Part shown: positions 19,312-29,400 of the stretch, one piece after another | How the letters are laid out: each line of letters starts with the position of its first letter | Numbering within the stretch: position 1 is the stretch's first letter | NCBI GenBank assembly: GCA_009746045.1 | Contig: RPFO01000065.1 | Coordinates: forward strand, 1,123,924 to 1,161,423 | Length of the DNA: 37,500 nucleotides | From: Mesostigma viride | Lineage: Eukaryota > Streptophyta > Mesostigmatophyceae > Mesostigmatales > Mesostigmataceae | Direction: 5' to 3' | Made by a program: the position numbers and the translations under genes | The notes under the pieces: model-generated | Told to the model about the DNA's origin: nothing | Databases searched by the model: none | The model's input: the letters and a program-made list of their open reading frames with translations, nothing else

Positions 19312-19324
19312 CCTCCGAGTCCAG
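19312..19324 (-). other. Primer-binding site of E2
   Basis: The minus strand reads CTGGACTCGGAGG next to the LTR. It shares the frame CTGG....CGGAGGAAA with the site of E1, but the four central bases differ, so a different tRNA may be used. Confidence 0.6.
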
Positions 19325-20060
19325 TTTAACACGTATGGCTATTTGAAATAGCGCCTTAAGGATTGAGAACGAATGCGAAACACCTTTGACTTCCTATGCG
19401 TCACAGCGCACGATGGTGGCTTAAGAATACTTGTCACACGATACGAATAAGCTCAAACCCGGAAAACCGGTTTCGTATATTACAATGTTACCACACAGAT
19501 TAAAACACTCAATGCGGGAAGACTTACACCCAGTAGGCGAGGGATTCACACTCGAGCCCACAGGAGATTTACACTCCAGGATTAAGCGATGGTAAATAAT
19601 CTGTAGAGCAACGTGGTAAATTACGATACAAGGTCCGGATTGCTGGCATAGCTCGTGCCTTCCTATTTTGTCCCTTCGTCCCCGTTGGTGGCTGCGCCTG
19701 GCGCTGCCAACCAGGCATGACGTGAGGTCCGCGGGGACGGGCTTCTCGAACCGTCTAGAACACAAATGGTGCCAGTACGGCTAGAGGCCTCTCCTGAAAA
19801 TATCCAAATGTCCGTAGGTACCATCATAACGCATGTGCAGTGCCACTTGGCTGTCCCGTAACTCCCGTTCAGGCGCTAGGTCTGCCTACGGCGCAAAGGG
19901 CCAAGTTCGTCAGCAAAACTTCTATGCACTTACTTCCACACGGATTGCCTCGGCTGTAAACTATACTATGGCCTCGGCACTGGCGCCGGATTACGGTCGG
20001 CGCCGATCGACCGGGACGGATAATTTAATACCGCAAATGGCATGTTGCATCCGTGCAACA
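19325..20060 (-). repeat. 5' LTR of E2 (736 bp), uninterrupted
   Basis: Whole copy of the LTR split at 4848/13386 on the other side. It carries the unfilled E3 target (single GCCAC at 19842-19846), which proves the nesting order. A 114-codon minus-strand ORF lies inside both LTRs but has no coding signal beyond that. Confidence 0.95.
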
Positions 20061-20906
20061 GAGCATCGCCGGCCAGGCCAGCAGAGGCTGGCTTGGCGGC
20101 AATGTCCTTCACCGCCTGGGCGGTGAGGCCCGCGGTGTTCTGCAGGACCTCGATAGCGATGGCATTATCCTTAAGACGCTGGTCAATGTCGCGGAGCTGG
20201 GCGGTGATGGAGTCGGTGGAGGCGGAGGGGGGGGGGGTGGAGGCGAGGAGGGTGGCGGTGGCGGTGGGGATGGTGGGGAGCTCAGCAGCCAGCGTGCGAC
20301 CCACAGCTGCCACATCTGCAGCTAGGGGCGTCACGTGCTGTGAGATGGTTTCTTGGAGGTGGAGGAGGAAGGTACGTGGATTCGGTCAAGGGGGAGGGGG
20401 TCCAGAGGACCGTCCGTGACAGAGCGCTGAAGGATGGAAAAGAGGGCGGCGAGCTGAAGACGGGGGCGAGACCAGCGGGCCAGGTTCTCAGCATGTTGTC
20501 GGATTGAAAACCGGCCGTCAGGTCCAGTGCGGAGGCGGCTATGGCTTTGAAGGCGCTGGCACAGGTCGAAAAGGGAGGCGTATGACCCATAAAACACGAG
20601 CTCCAGTATCTTGATGGGTGGCATGTCGAAAAAGCTGGGTCTGGCATCGTCGAAGGTGGAAAATAACCCGTCAACGTCAAAGTCGCGCTCAGACCAGCTC
20701 GGTTCGGTTGGGCGGCTGCGTTTTGGCTCAGGCGAGGCTGAGGGCGAGGCAGGAAGCCCGGGAGGGTGCTGGACGACCACCAGTGCGCGACTAGTGTCAT
20801 CATTGCCTGCCGGACCTGAGGGCGAAGCTGCAGCCGGAGCTGCAGACGTATTTTCATTGCCGAGCGCAGCCGTCAGGCTGCGTTGCGTCGATAAGCGTTT
20901 GCTCAT
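20061..20906 (-). pseudogene. LINE A ORF1 protein, N-terminal part, frameshifted
   Basis: From ATG 20906 the first frame runs to 20331. It starts with a Ser/Ala/Pro-rich stretch and continues with FDVDGLFSTFDDARPSFFDM and LELVFYGSYASLFDLCQRLQ. A frame change near 20370 leads into a helical, coiled-coil-like stretch (LQETISQHVTPLAADV, then ITAQLRDIDQRLKDNAIAIE) that runs to the E2 insertion at 20061 and goes on at 4326. A G-rich run at 20224-20240 (minus-strand C-run) could be a further weak point. LINE C ORF1 has the same order. The protein would be an RNA-binding LINE ORF1 product; this copy is broken. Confidence 0.6.
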
Positions 20907-21045
20907 CGTATATTGCGTAATAGCTGCGGATAATTATTATATCAGCATGTGCGTCGTAGAAAGACGCGACGATTGTGATATTCACGGCTAAATTCGGTGC
21001 TCAAACGTGAAAGTTATGAGCTCCGCCGTCAGCCATGGCTACCTC
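20061..21045 (-). mobile_element. LINE A, 5' part
   Basis: Right half of the LINE split by E2. The 5' end is placed near 21045 because the segment GAAAGTTATGAGC...CAGCCAT(A/G)GCT (about 21008-21041) recurs at the 5' end of LINE C (about 37009-37041). A 5' leader and ORF1 follow on the minus strand. The 3' tail of LINE B lies only about 35 bases to the right. Confidence 0.65.
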
Positions 21046-21081
21046 GTGGCTGCCCACGCGCATGTGCGCCCATGTTCAGCA

Positions 21082-22620
21082 TTAATTAATTAATTAATAG
21101 ACACGTGACTGCGTCACGTGAGCATAAGTCCTCAGTGGGAGGGGAACATGGGATGGAATGGATGGTATAAGCTATCTAGGTCCTAGTTACAGGGGTGTGG
21201 GCACCGCGGCCCGAATCGCTATGAATGCCATACTTGGTCACACGCGGAGCCCCCACAGGCTTGGGGGTGGTCTCCTTCATCACTACTTGCCATCTATCCT
21301 TGCGCATCATCTGCCTCCATATTACAGACAAACCAGGAGGCTGCCCGGGGGTGAGCCCGTCACGTCTAGTGTAGCACATGTCCATGCCGAGTCTATCACG
21401 AAAAGTCCACGGGTGGCGGCCCGGCCGCGCGCGGCAGGGGGCACGCCATGCAGGTGAGGACATATCGCCCAGGCTGGGCGGGCTTGGTGCCAGCTAGTCT
21501 ATCTGATGTATCTACCTGATCTGTGCGGGCCAGGTGCCCGGCTAGGCCCAGGCGCCTGTGCCTAATAATGTGGGAAACATAGGGCAAATCAGCGTACAAA
21601 TCCTCATTACTAATGTGCAAACCAAAGGGGATGTTAAGGGCCTTGCGCAGCATCTTGGTGACGGCGCCGTCGAGTCGTTGCTCCAGCTCCTGCATCAGTG
21701 TCCACGTCTCGGCGCCGTAGGTCAGGATCGTCAGAATGACGACCTTGAAGAGGTCACGCTTGACGATCCGGGGTAGGGCGGGGTTGCTCCACCAGCGGCG
21801 GTGGTCATGGAGGTGCGCCCACGCCATGCCGATCCGTGTCGTCATGTCGTCCTCGCAGTCGGGAAGCCAACTGCCGAGCAGCTTGAAGCGGCCTGAAGGA
21901 GGGTAGTTGACCTCGGCATCGTCTAAGAGGCGGAGTGTGGGTGGGGGCCCTGCCATGCCGAGGGCCAGGGCCTCCGTTTTGGGGCTGATTTCTAGACCAA
22001 CCGCCCGAGCCTCGAGCGCCAGGCAGTCCAGCCAAAGTTGGGCAGACTCCGGCTTCTCGATGAGCGTGATGTCGTCGGCATAAATGAGGTCAGCTAGTAA
22101 ATTCTGCTTGTTAGTCGGCCCCCTTCCCCAAGCTCGTTCGTGATCGCTAGGCCAGGGGCACGGCCTGCAATGCTAGCAAAGCGAGCACGTGCCTGGCGCA
22201 TAACATAATCCACTACAATAATAAACAGGTACGGCGACAGGACGCAACCCTGCCAGACGCCGGTCTGCAGTGGGCATGGCGGGGTAATGCCGTGTTGAGT
22301 GCGCACCGAAGTGGTCGACCCCTCATACAGCGTGCGGATGACGGTAATCAGGGGAGTGGGGACGCGAGCGCGAGCAAGTACAGCCCATAGAGCGTCCCAG
22401 AGGACAGAATCAAAAGCCTTGATGAAGTCGACGAAGATCAGGATGGCGGGAAACTCACCAGGTTGCAGGAGAGCGATTTCCTCGAAGAGGCGACGCGCGA
22501 CGAAGATGGCCATGACGGTGTTGCGCCCAGGACGGAAGCCCATTTGACTTTCCCCAAGGTGACAGTCGAGAGCAGAACGAAGGCGGTTCAGGATCATGCG
22601 CGTGAACAACTTATACATGT
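21082..22620 (-). mobile_element. LINE B, 5'-truncated copy with RT segment
   Basis: The 5' truncation is near 22620, where similarity to LINE C stops; the 3' end is marked by a (TTAA)n tail at 21082-21098. A 12-base word TAAGCTATCTAG (21168) also occurs in the 3' region of LINE C (31940). A perfect inverted repeat CACGTGAC/GTCACGTG (21102-21120) lies just inside the tail. Confidence 0.7.
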
Positions 22621-22627
22621 TCAGCAT
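21396..22627 (-). pseudogene. LINE B ORF2: partial reverse transcriptase and C-terminal domain
   Basis: Two frames together carry the palm and C-terminal part of a non-LTR RT. Frame one (22627-22094) has LGESQMGFRPGRNTVMAIFV, FVDFIKAFDSVLWDALW and GVWQGCVLSPYLFIIVVDYV. After a frameshift at about 22094, the next frame has the catalytic LADLIYADDITLIEKP, LKSOLLED-type linker sequence, RFKLLGSWLPD, ILTYGAETWT and LAGHLARTDQVDTS. The N-terminal endonuclease and RT fingers are missing because of 5' truncation. Sequence closest in the window is LINE C ORF2 (32060-33746). Confidence 0.8.
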
Positions 22628-23130
22628 GCTCTATTTAAATTGCATTAAAAATTTCAGCTCTGTCTGAACTCATTTGCGCTACTTGTGGTGCATTATATAT
22701 CCAAATTTCGCGCGAGAGTGACGCGTGACAGCAGAATCATGTAACTAGTTGGTGTTCAATCAAGGCACCTGCAACTTTGCAGCCAGCCTGCAGATGTTGC
22801 AAGTAAAGTGTTTGCTTACTCCCAGGTTAATCTGAGCTCATTTGCACTGTTGGGTGCATTTCATGATCCATAAAATGCTCCAAATGACCGTATTTGTGAC
22901 GGTTGACAGCATAATTTCTGGCCATCCCATCTCTATTACGGGTGCAACTTGGTACTTGAGGTCTTGAGCTGCATATGTTATATTTAATGTGTCTGCCCAT
23001 TTCCACGTCAAAACGACATTAATTGTGTTGTTTGTGGAATTAATTATGAATAAAACTGGCAATTTTGGCGTTTTTTATGCTTTTGGACGTCACCATTCTG
23101 TGAGCACCAAGTGGCCAACCAAGGTGTGAC
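22621..23130. other. Gene-free stretch with a diverged tandem duplication
   Basis: Two related blocks about 165 bases apart start with CTCATTTGC(G/A)CT...GGTGCAT (near 22669 and 22838), each followed by GTGACG(C/G)(G)TTGACAGCA-like sequence. No ORF of note. This is A+T-richer than the LINEs beside it. Confidence 0.35.
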
Positions 23131-23138
23131 TTGGCACA

Positions 23139-23650
23139 CTAAATCTGGGTACCATGGAGAAGCCAGCCACCAAGTTTGACCATCATCCGAATATTAGTGC
23201 AGCTAGGAGGAATAAGATGGGTGTTTTTTGGCACTTTCAGACCGTTGTGTATCAAGGAGACAACCAGCGCAGGCCAGAAAGCACACGTGGGCGCTTCCTT
23301 ACGGGGGGGGGCTCGTTGTCCTCTATGACCTCGGGCCTGGGCCCACTTGGCCTTGTCCATCATCTTTTTCCAAATCACGGAGAGGCCTAGGCCCCCCATG
23401 TCCTCTACTAGCTGTTCTTTGAAGGTGCGCGCGGGCCTTGCGGCGTCTAGCATCACGGGGCCCGGCCCACGTCAGGAGGTGCCGGCCAGGCTGAGCTGGA
23501 CGCAGTCCCGCGGGGGGGCCACGTGAGGTGTCTACCTGGTTGGTGCGAGCTAAGTGCCCTACTAGCTGCAGGCGTCGCTGCTCAGTTAATGGTGCTGGTG
23601 ATATATGGCATGCCAAGGTACAGGTTGTTCGCCAAGGGCTCTCTTTTTCG
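23139..23650 (-). pseudogene. LINE D: 3' fragment of a LINE ORF2
   Basis: The minus strand codes NLYLGMPYITSTI (near 23620), then in another frame EQRRLQLVGHLARTNQVDTS, then RPAQPGRHLLTWAGPRD, and in a third frame GGLGLSVIWKKMMDKAKW. Each block matches the C-terminal end of LINE B and LINE C ORF2. At least two frame changes and 5' truncation make it a dead fragment. Confidence 0.7.
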
Positions 23651-23763
23651 CCCTTGGATGATCGTAGAGAAATTATGCTGGTGAGATATAAGTTTGTCTC
23701 GAACGATCCCTTGTCAAGTTTTCAGACGAAGTCTGCACGACTCTTGTATTACCTGATACAGCT

Positions 23764-24177
23764 ATGTTTCCTTGGCGCAATTTAGTCCTGCAGGAATGCC
23801 GCACACGTCTGCAGCGTTCAGCTGCCCTCTTAGGGGAAGTTTCCCACAACACCTGGTTTAAGGGCAATGATAGACGGCTCTTAGACGGCTTCCACAAAAA
23901 GTATATTGTAACATACGTGGACAAAAGTGCCAACAACTCAACATTCAGACTACGCAAAAAACGCTACCTCACGTTACTACAAACTCAGCTAGCCGCTAAC
24001 GCCACATACATTCTCGAACCTCGGACAACTACAGCCCTCATTGACTCCCACAGACGTTTCCTTCGGGACCACGCCATCAAGGTGTGTCCGTCTAAAAAGA
24101 AGCGTGCAGCCGCTCCTAGCCGTGCCTCTGGCCATAACGGGCCCGCCGCAGTTGGCCGCCCGGGGCGGGCACGTTAA
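23764..24177 (+). CDS. Unassigned ORF, possible retroelement fragment
   Basis: 137 codons, basic. The middle reads KKYIVTYVDKSANNSTFRLR, KKRYLTLLQTQLAANATY. A D-K-x-x-N-N ... K-x-Y-L ... L pattern of this kind is known to me from the segment before the RT in some Penelope-like and related retroelements; that is recollection, not a search. No RT motif follows before the stop at 24177, so at best it is a fragment. It may start upstream of the ATG (open back to about 23690 in part). It could also be an unrelated host exon. Confidence 0.3.
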   Translation: MFPWRNLVLQECRTRLQRSAALLGEVSHNTWFKGNDRRLLDGFHKKYIVTYVDKSANNSTFRLRKKRYLTLLQTQLAANATYILEPRTTTALIDSHRRFLRDHAIKVCPSKKKRAAAPSRASGHNGPAAVGRPGRAR

Positions 24178-24389
24178 TTTTCCTGCGATGCGCATGTCCG
24201 GCCCCTCGTCGCCGGCCGTCGGCGCTCGAGGCTCGCGGCATCGAGTCGGGGCAAGGCGCGGTCCCGGCCTCCGGCGTCCGGCTTGGCAAGCGACCCACCC
24301 ACTGGCCACTGGCCAGGCCCATGCCACATGTCGTTCCTCTGCTCATGCCAAACAAAATTATTGATGGCGAGGCAGCCATAGCCTAGCGT

Positions 24390-24849
24390 TTGGACCAAAA
24401 GCCCAGGATTTCGCGCCCCATGGGAACCCCCGAGGAGCATTTGGGCATGGAAGATGCCATTGGCACTAAAGGCATTTTTTCATCAGACGATGTCGATGTG
24501 TATGCCGGGCATGACGCCCCTTTGGCAGTTTCAAACCTGGCTGACGCGGTCAAAGACGAGCTTGTCGCTCCCAACGCACCACTTGAGGTCGGTCATGCAA
24601 AAGCGATCGTTGAGGTAGAGGATGAAGATGAACCAGCTCATGGGCAGGACGGAGAAGGCCTCCCGGAAGGCGGCGATGACGACTCCTCGGAAAACCCAGG
24701 GATAATGCAATTCGGGTCGGATGATGAAGATGATGACGACAGCTCGGATGGAGATTGGATGCCGGGAGCCAACCTGCCAGACGAGAACATCACTTGGCAC
24801 TGCACTAATTGCACACAAGGCAATGAGGAAGATGATAGCGAATGCGATG
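24390..24849 (+). CDS. Hypothetical acidic protein exon with partial zinc-finger-like motif
   Basis: The ORF from ATG 24390 is rich in Asp and Glu, with EVEDEDEPAHGQDGEG and FGSDDEDDDDSSDGDW, and then WHCTNCTQGNEEDDSEC, which looks like the first part of a RanBP2-type zinc finger (W-x-C-x2-C-x-x-x-N-x5-C). Just after the third cysteine codon the DNA reads GAT|GTAAGC, a good splice donor, so the coding exon may end at 24849. The frame continues open to 25016 but with a change in composition. I do not recognise the protein. Confidence 0.3.
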
Positions 24850-24855
24850 TAAGCC

Positions 24856-25113
24856 GTGTCCACTGCCTATATTTTTGTTGTCGTCACGCTGCTGGCACCC
24901 CAGAAGCTGTTTCAGAGAATTCAAGAAACCGTATGTGTGCATGGTGGATTACTTACAGTGGCCTTGCTATTATTTCTTGTTGCCGGTATCATTATGATCT
25001 TGATCTCCCTTTATAATGACAAACGCCGTGTCCTTCAAAGACTTAGGTGTCTTTTTGTAGCATCCTTCTATTGGAACATGCTCACCCTATTGTTTTATGT
25101 GGTTGCTGTTTGA
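24856..25113 (+). CDS. Hypothetical small hydrophobic ORF (85 aa)
   Basis: Two strongly hydrophobic stretches (GLLTVALLLFLVAGIIMILI and VASFYWNMLTLLFYVVAV) flank a basic loop (YNDKRRVLQRLR), a layout of a small two-span membrane protein. It overlaps the end of the acidic ORF in another frame, and part of it could be a downstream exon of that gene: CAG|AAGCTG (near 24890) and GAAACC|GTATGT look like splice sites. No family recognised. Confidence 0.25.
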   Translation: MSTAYIFVVVTLLAPQKLFQRIQETVCVHGGLLTVALLLFLVAGIIMILISLYNDKRRVLQRLRCLFVASFYWNMLTLLFYVVAV

Positions 25114-26471
25114 ACAGTTTCCCATATGCAGTAAGTTACACATATGTGCATGTTTTTTTAAGTTTGATTTAACAGCATTACGAAGTTAGCACCGTTATAT
25201 TGTCACACATAGTGTTGGGAACTGTTAATTGGAACTTTGTTTGTTTCGTTGCGGAGTCATCCCTAGGGGAACAAGGTGTAAACGTTCACGCGAGCCATGC
25301 ATCAAGTACTGGGTTTGTACAACACAAACTTGGCATATACGGGAGTTGCTATTGCGAGGTGCTGAGAAAGATTAGCGTGCAGGAAAAACAATGGCAGCTT
25401 ATGCGTAGGGGGGCTTCTTCGTGTCAGGTCAGTGCCACTGCATCCTCGCTCAAGCCCTACATCTGGTCTTGGCGGGTTGGACGGGTGCCCATGTCGTGGC
25501 ATGTTGTCTAATGGTGGAGTGGTGTGGTACGTTGTGTGATTCCTGTGACCCATGGCAAGCACATCGCTGCATTCTCCCGGACTGCCGCCCATGCACCGCT
25601 GCTGCGACGTGTGTGCACGTAATTGATGGTTCAGCCAATGCCCCCCCTTTGGGAGATGGATGACCGGATTGATTGTATGGGGTGCCATAGCGTGTGTGCC
25701 TACCGGTGGGGTGCAGCGTGCCTGTCCCCCCCCCCCCCCAACGATGTATTATGTCCAGGCTCGGTTTTAGGTTAGGTGGTGTGGGCAGGGTTCCCCCCTG
25801 AGATTGCGTTTTGAGTTGCTTTGGCCAAGCCACCTGCGCCACTGGCAACAAGGGTGTCTACGTGCTGGTGTACCCACCGTAGGGAATTTGTCACTCGCTG
25901 TGGGGGATCCCAACCAACTAGAAACAAATCAGAGCCAATGGACACTAAGAAATCCATCCATGTGAGGAGGGGTTGCTTGTGGAAGCCATGGGCGCAAAGG
26001 AAAAGAAATGGACCTAGTCCAGGTTGATACACTCGCACGGTCAACAGTGCCATCCGCTGCGTGGGTTTTACTTTGTGGGGTGTGTACTGGTAGTTCATCC
26101 TGCCAAACCCATGCTTCACAGCATGCAAGCCCCTCTCCCACCCAACTCCTTGCCTTGTTGATCGCTGCTTCCTACACCTACCTACATCGTGTGCACCTAC
26201 ACCACCATCGTGTGGACCTACACCACCATCGTGTGGACCTACACCACCATCGTGTGGCCCTACACCACTATCGTGCGCCGTCTTGATATCGATGTCCACA
26301 TCCGTGTACCCCCTGGTGTGTCATTGAAGTTGTCCCCACGCAGGCATGGCGTGGATGTGTCCCCACCTCTTCCTTGCGTGCGTGTCATTGACGTTGACGT
26401 ATCCACCCACTGCGACGTATCAACTGCGGGTCCACCCATCGTGCATCACCTCGCATGCGCAGGCGTGCGGC
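25114..26471. other. Intergenic region upstream of the deacetylase
   Basis: No gene is supported. It contains a C run (25728-25739) and the 21-bp minisatellite listed separately. The promoter of the deacetylase should lie here, but no clear TATA box or other element can be named. Confidence 0.4.
26197..26275. repeat. 21-bp minisatellite, about 3.8 copies
   Basis: Unit CTACACCACCATCGTGTGGAC, nearly perfect, ending in a shorter copy CTACACCACTATCGTG. It lies 200 bases before the deacetylase start. Confidence 0.9.
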
Positions 26472-29400
26472 ATGAAACGCGATGAGCCTCTCTTCCCAAC
26501 TTCCGAGCAACCGGCCGAGATTGCACGCCCCATCATCGCGATCGGCTATGACGAGCGCATGCAGCTGCACAAGGAGGTGCACTGCCTCCACAAGCACGGC
26601 TCCCTCCCTCCCTCCCTCCTCCCTCCCTCCCTCCCTCCCTCCCTCCCTCCCTCCCTCCCTCCCTCCCTCCCTCCCTCCCTCCCTCCCTCCCTCCCTCCCT
26701 CCCTCCCTCCCTCCCTCCCTCCCTCCCTCCCTCCCTCCCTCCCTCCCTCCCTCCCTCCCTCCCTCCCTCCCTCCCTCCCTCCCTCCCTCCCTCCCTCCCT
26801 CCCTCCCTCCCTCCCTCCCTCCCTCCCTCCCTCCCTGTTTCTTACTCCTCTGCTTTTTCCAAACCTCTACCCCACCTCCTCTGCTTGTATTACTCCCCTC
26901 CCCTTTGTTTTGAGAATGTGTTTGTTGGCATCTTCGTGTGTGCATGTGTGGTAGGGAATCAAGGCAAGTGCGTGGGGGCCTCGGCAGCTGCCCTGGCTGC
27001 TGCTGTTGCTGCCCCTTGATCCCTGACTAACTTGACGGAGCCTTGAACGGAATGCCAGTAAAACCCACATCCAGCCAGGACGCCGGCATTTGCCATGCGC
27101 TGTGCCCACTGACCCACAGCCCTGTGCGCTGCTGCTGCATGGCTTGTGTATGCTGCCTCTTGCCTCCGTCACTTGGCCCCGTGCGCCAGGGCAAGGTGGA
27201 GCCCCACCCCGAGCGACCTGACCGGCTGGCTGCGATCCACGCAAAGCTGCAGGCGGCAGGTGGGCAAGCAGGGAGGCGTGGGCGGTGGGCTGGGAATGGT
27301 AAACGTCACTGGTAAAGCTCTATTGAAATGGTATACAAGTTGTACGGAAATATAATGGTACATTGGCTTCCGTCGGGCGGTCATGGGGCATTGTCAAGTA
27401 AGCGGTTGTACGCGCAGCCAACGCAAATTACAAAATATGGGATGGTGGGTGGGTGGCTTGCGAGATGGGTAGGCTGGGTGGACATTTTGGAGGTAGAAGT
27501 CATGCTTGGACTCGGCGCCACTTAGCGTAATATTTCATGATGGCTTGGAAGCCATGTTACAGTTGGCCGCGTTCCAGCAGCAGGCCCTTGACTTGCTGGG
27601 ATCACAGCCATGCTGCGCGGGACCTGCATGCTCTGTCTTGGCTTCAACCGTTTGGCTAGGCAGGTGGCCATGCCAGCAGTTTGGTAGCAGGGGTGCATGG
27701 GTAGCCACCAAACCGTGTCCGTGTAGCAGGGGTGCATGGGTAGCCACCGAACCGTGTCCGTGCAGCAGGGGTGCATGGGTAGCCACCGAACCGTGTCCGT
27801 GCAGCAGGGATGCATGGGTAGCCACCGAACCGTGTCCGTGCAGCAGGGATGCATGGGTAGCCACCGAACCGTGTCCGTGTAGCAGGGATGCACATAATCG
27901 CTACAAACTACGACATGGATATGTTGCACATTTATTATGAATTCGTGGATGCGTCGCACAATAATTAAGTACATGGATTGATTATAAGCCCCTTTGGCCG
28001 CCCGCATGGCATAGCCGTGGCCCTGCCCCAATAATGGCTGTGGCCCTGCCCCCACGTGACACATCGCACAGGCATCCTGTCGCTGAACCGCTGCCTGGCC
28101 ATTCCTGGGCGCGAGATCACCAAGAAGGAGCTGCTGGCGGTGCACACGCCCGCGCTCATCGAGGCGGTCGAGGCGACGTCGGCCGTGCCCCTCACCTACT
28201 TCTCCTCCGACACGTACGCCAACGAGCACAGTGCGCTGTGTGCGCGGCTGGCGGCTGGCACGTGCGTGGACGTGGTTTCGGCCGTGCTGGATGGCGACGC
28301 GTCCAACGGCATTGCGCTGGTGGGTGGTGTAGAGTACTGTAGCGTATAGTGACCAACGGCTTCGCGCTGGCAGGTGCTGTGGGTGGGGCCCGGCCCCGCA
28401 CCGCACCGCACCGCACGGCACCATACCGCCTCCCCCCGCAAAGTCTCTTTCCCTTTATGCTAGACTTCCCGTGATGCACCCCCGAGAGGCGCACATCCCC
28501 CTTGTGCCCCCACCCCCCCTCTCCCCCGCCCCCCCCCGCGACCAGGTGCGCCCCCCTGGTCACCACGCGGACAGCGACATGGCCATGGGCTTCTGCTTGC
28601 ACAACAACATGGCGGTGGCGGCGCGCGCGGCGCAAGCAAAGGGCGCGGAGCGGGTGCTCATCGTGGATTGGGACGTGCACCACGGCAACGGCACCCAGCA
28701 GATATTCGAGGACGATCCCTCGGTGCTGTTTATATCGCTGCACCGCCACGACAACGGCTACTTTTACCCGGGCACAGGCGCGGCCAGTGAGGTGGGTGGC
28801 TCCGGCTGGCATCATTTTGCATGCGTGTGGGGGCGGGTGGCAGTAGCGGCCCTTTAGAGCTAGAATTTTATATTTGTATCTTTCGCCGACAGAAACACTT
28901 CTGTCTCCTTGCCACGCTGCCATGTGTGCTTGGATGTGCGTGGAGGCATGCGGTGCCAACCTATTCACCATCGTTGACCACCACTGACCACCGTTGACCC
29001 TTGTCGTGAGTTGGTTCGCCAAACGTATGATATTGTCACAAGAAACACACCATGGCCCACGTGTCACGGCTGCGGTGAATCACGTGGGGACAGGTGCCAG
29101 CAGCGGGAGGTGCCATGCGTGAGCACAAAGCACAAGGCAGTGGCTTCTCCAACACCATGCACGAGCCACGCTCATGCCAAACTATCTATGATCACCTTGC
29201 ACGCTTCCGGGTGGCTGATCCCTGCGCGGCGTGGGCCGCACCGCTGCGCCGCATTGCCTAGCAAGCACCCCGTGCATGCGCAGTGCCCACGTATCAGCCA
29301 ATCAGGGGCTAGCGATGGATATGGGTCCAGGTGGCACCTGGCTGCCCTTTGCCTTTGGTTCCAGCGGCACCCTGGGGATGCACGGGGTCACGGCTTGGCA

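Larger units (their letters stand above)
4327..20060 (-). mobile_element. Ty3/gypsy-like LTR retrotransposon E2, interrupted by E3
   Basis: Two 736-bp LTRs bound the element: the left one in two parts (4327-4848 and 13391-13604), the right one whole (19325-20060). The target duplication is GAGCA (4322-4326 and 20061-20065). Without E3 and its 5-bp duplication the element is 7,192 bp. Minus-strand order is LTR, primer-binding site, gag, protease, RT-RNase H, about 550 bp without a recognised gene, polypurine tract, LTR. The order protease-RT-RNase H and the RT pattern place it with Ty3/gypsy. The LTRs differ at three positions (4383, in the ACACTC(A/C)AGG stretch, and in GGCGCC(A/G)GATT), so it inserted a little earlier than E3. 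No integrase core is visible. Confidence 0.9.

Noticed and set aside
20042-20419. Plus-strand Gly-rich ORFs near 20200
   Set aside because: They are shadows of the G-rich antisense of LINE A ORF1; the minus-strand frames match LINE ORF1 layout.
26346-26954. Long Pro/Ser/Leu and Gly/Arg/Glu repeat ORFs on both strands
   Set aside because: They are translations of the (TCCC)n microsatellite in intron 1 of the deacetylase; only the first part up to 26576 is coding.
27684-27891. CRISPR array
   Set aside because: Units are directly tandem without unique spacers, and the setting is eukaryotic.
27506-27940. Repeat-protein ORF with 13-residue units
   Set aside because: The 39-bp minisatellite is open in several frames on both strands and lies inside a deacetylase intron bounded by GT-AG sites.
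28192-29067. 291-codon minus-strand ORF across the deacetylase
   Set aside because: Antisense to exons 3 and 4, which carry the catalytic motifs on the plus strand; a GC-rich shadow.
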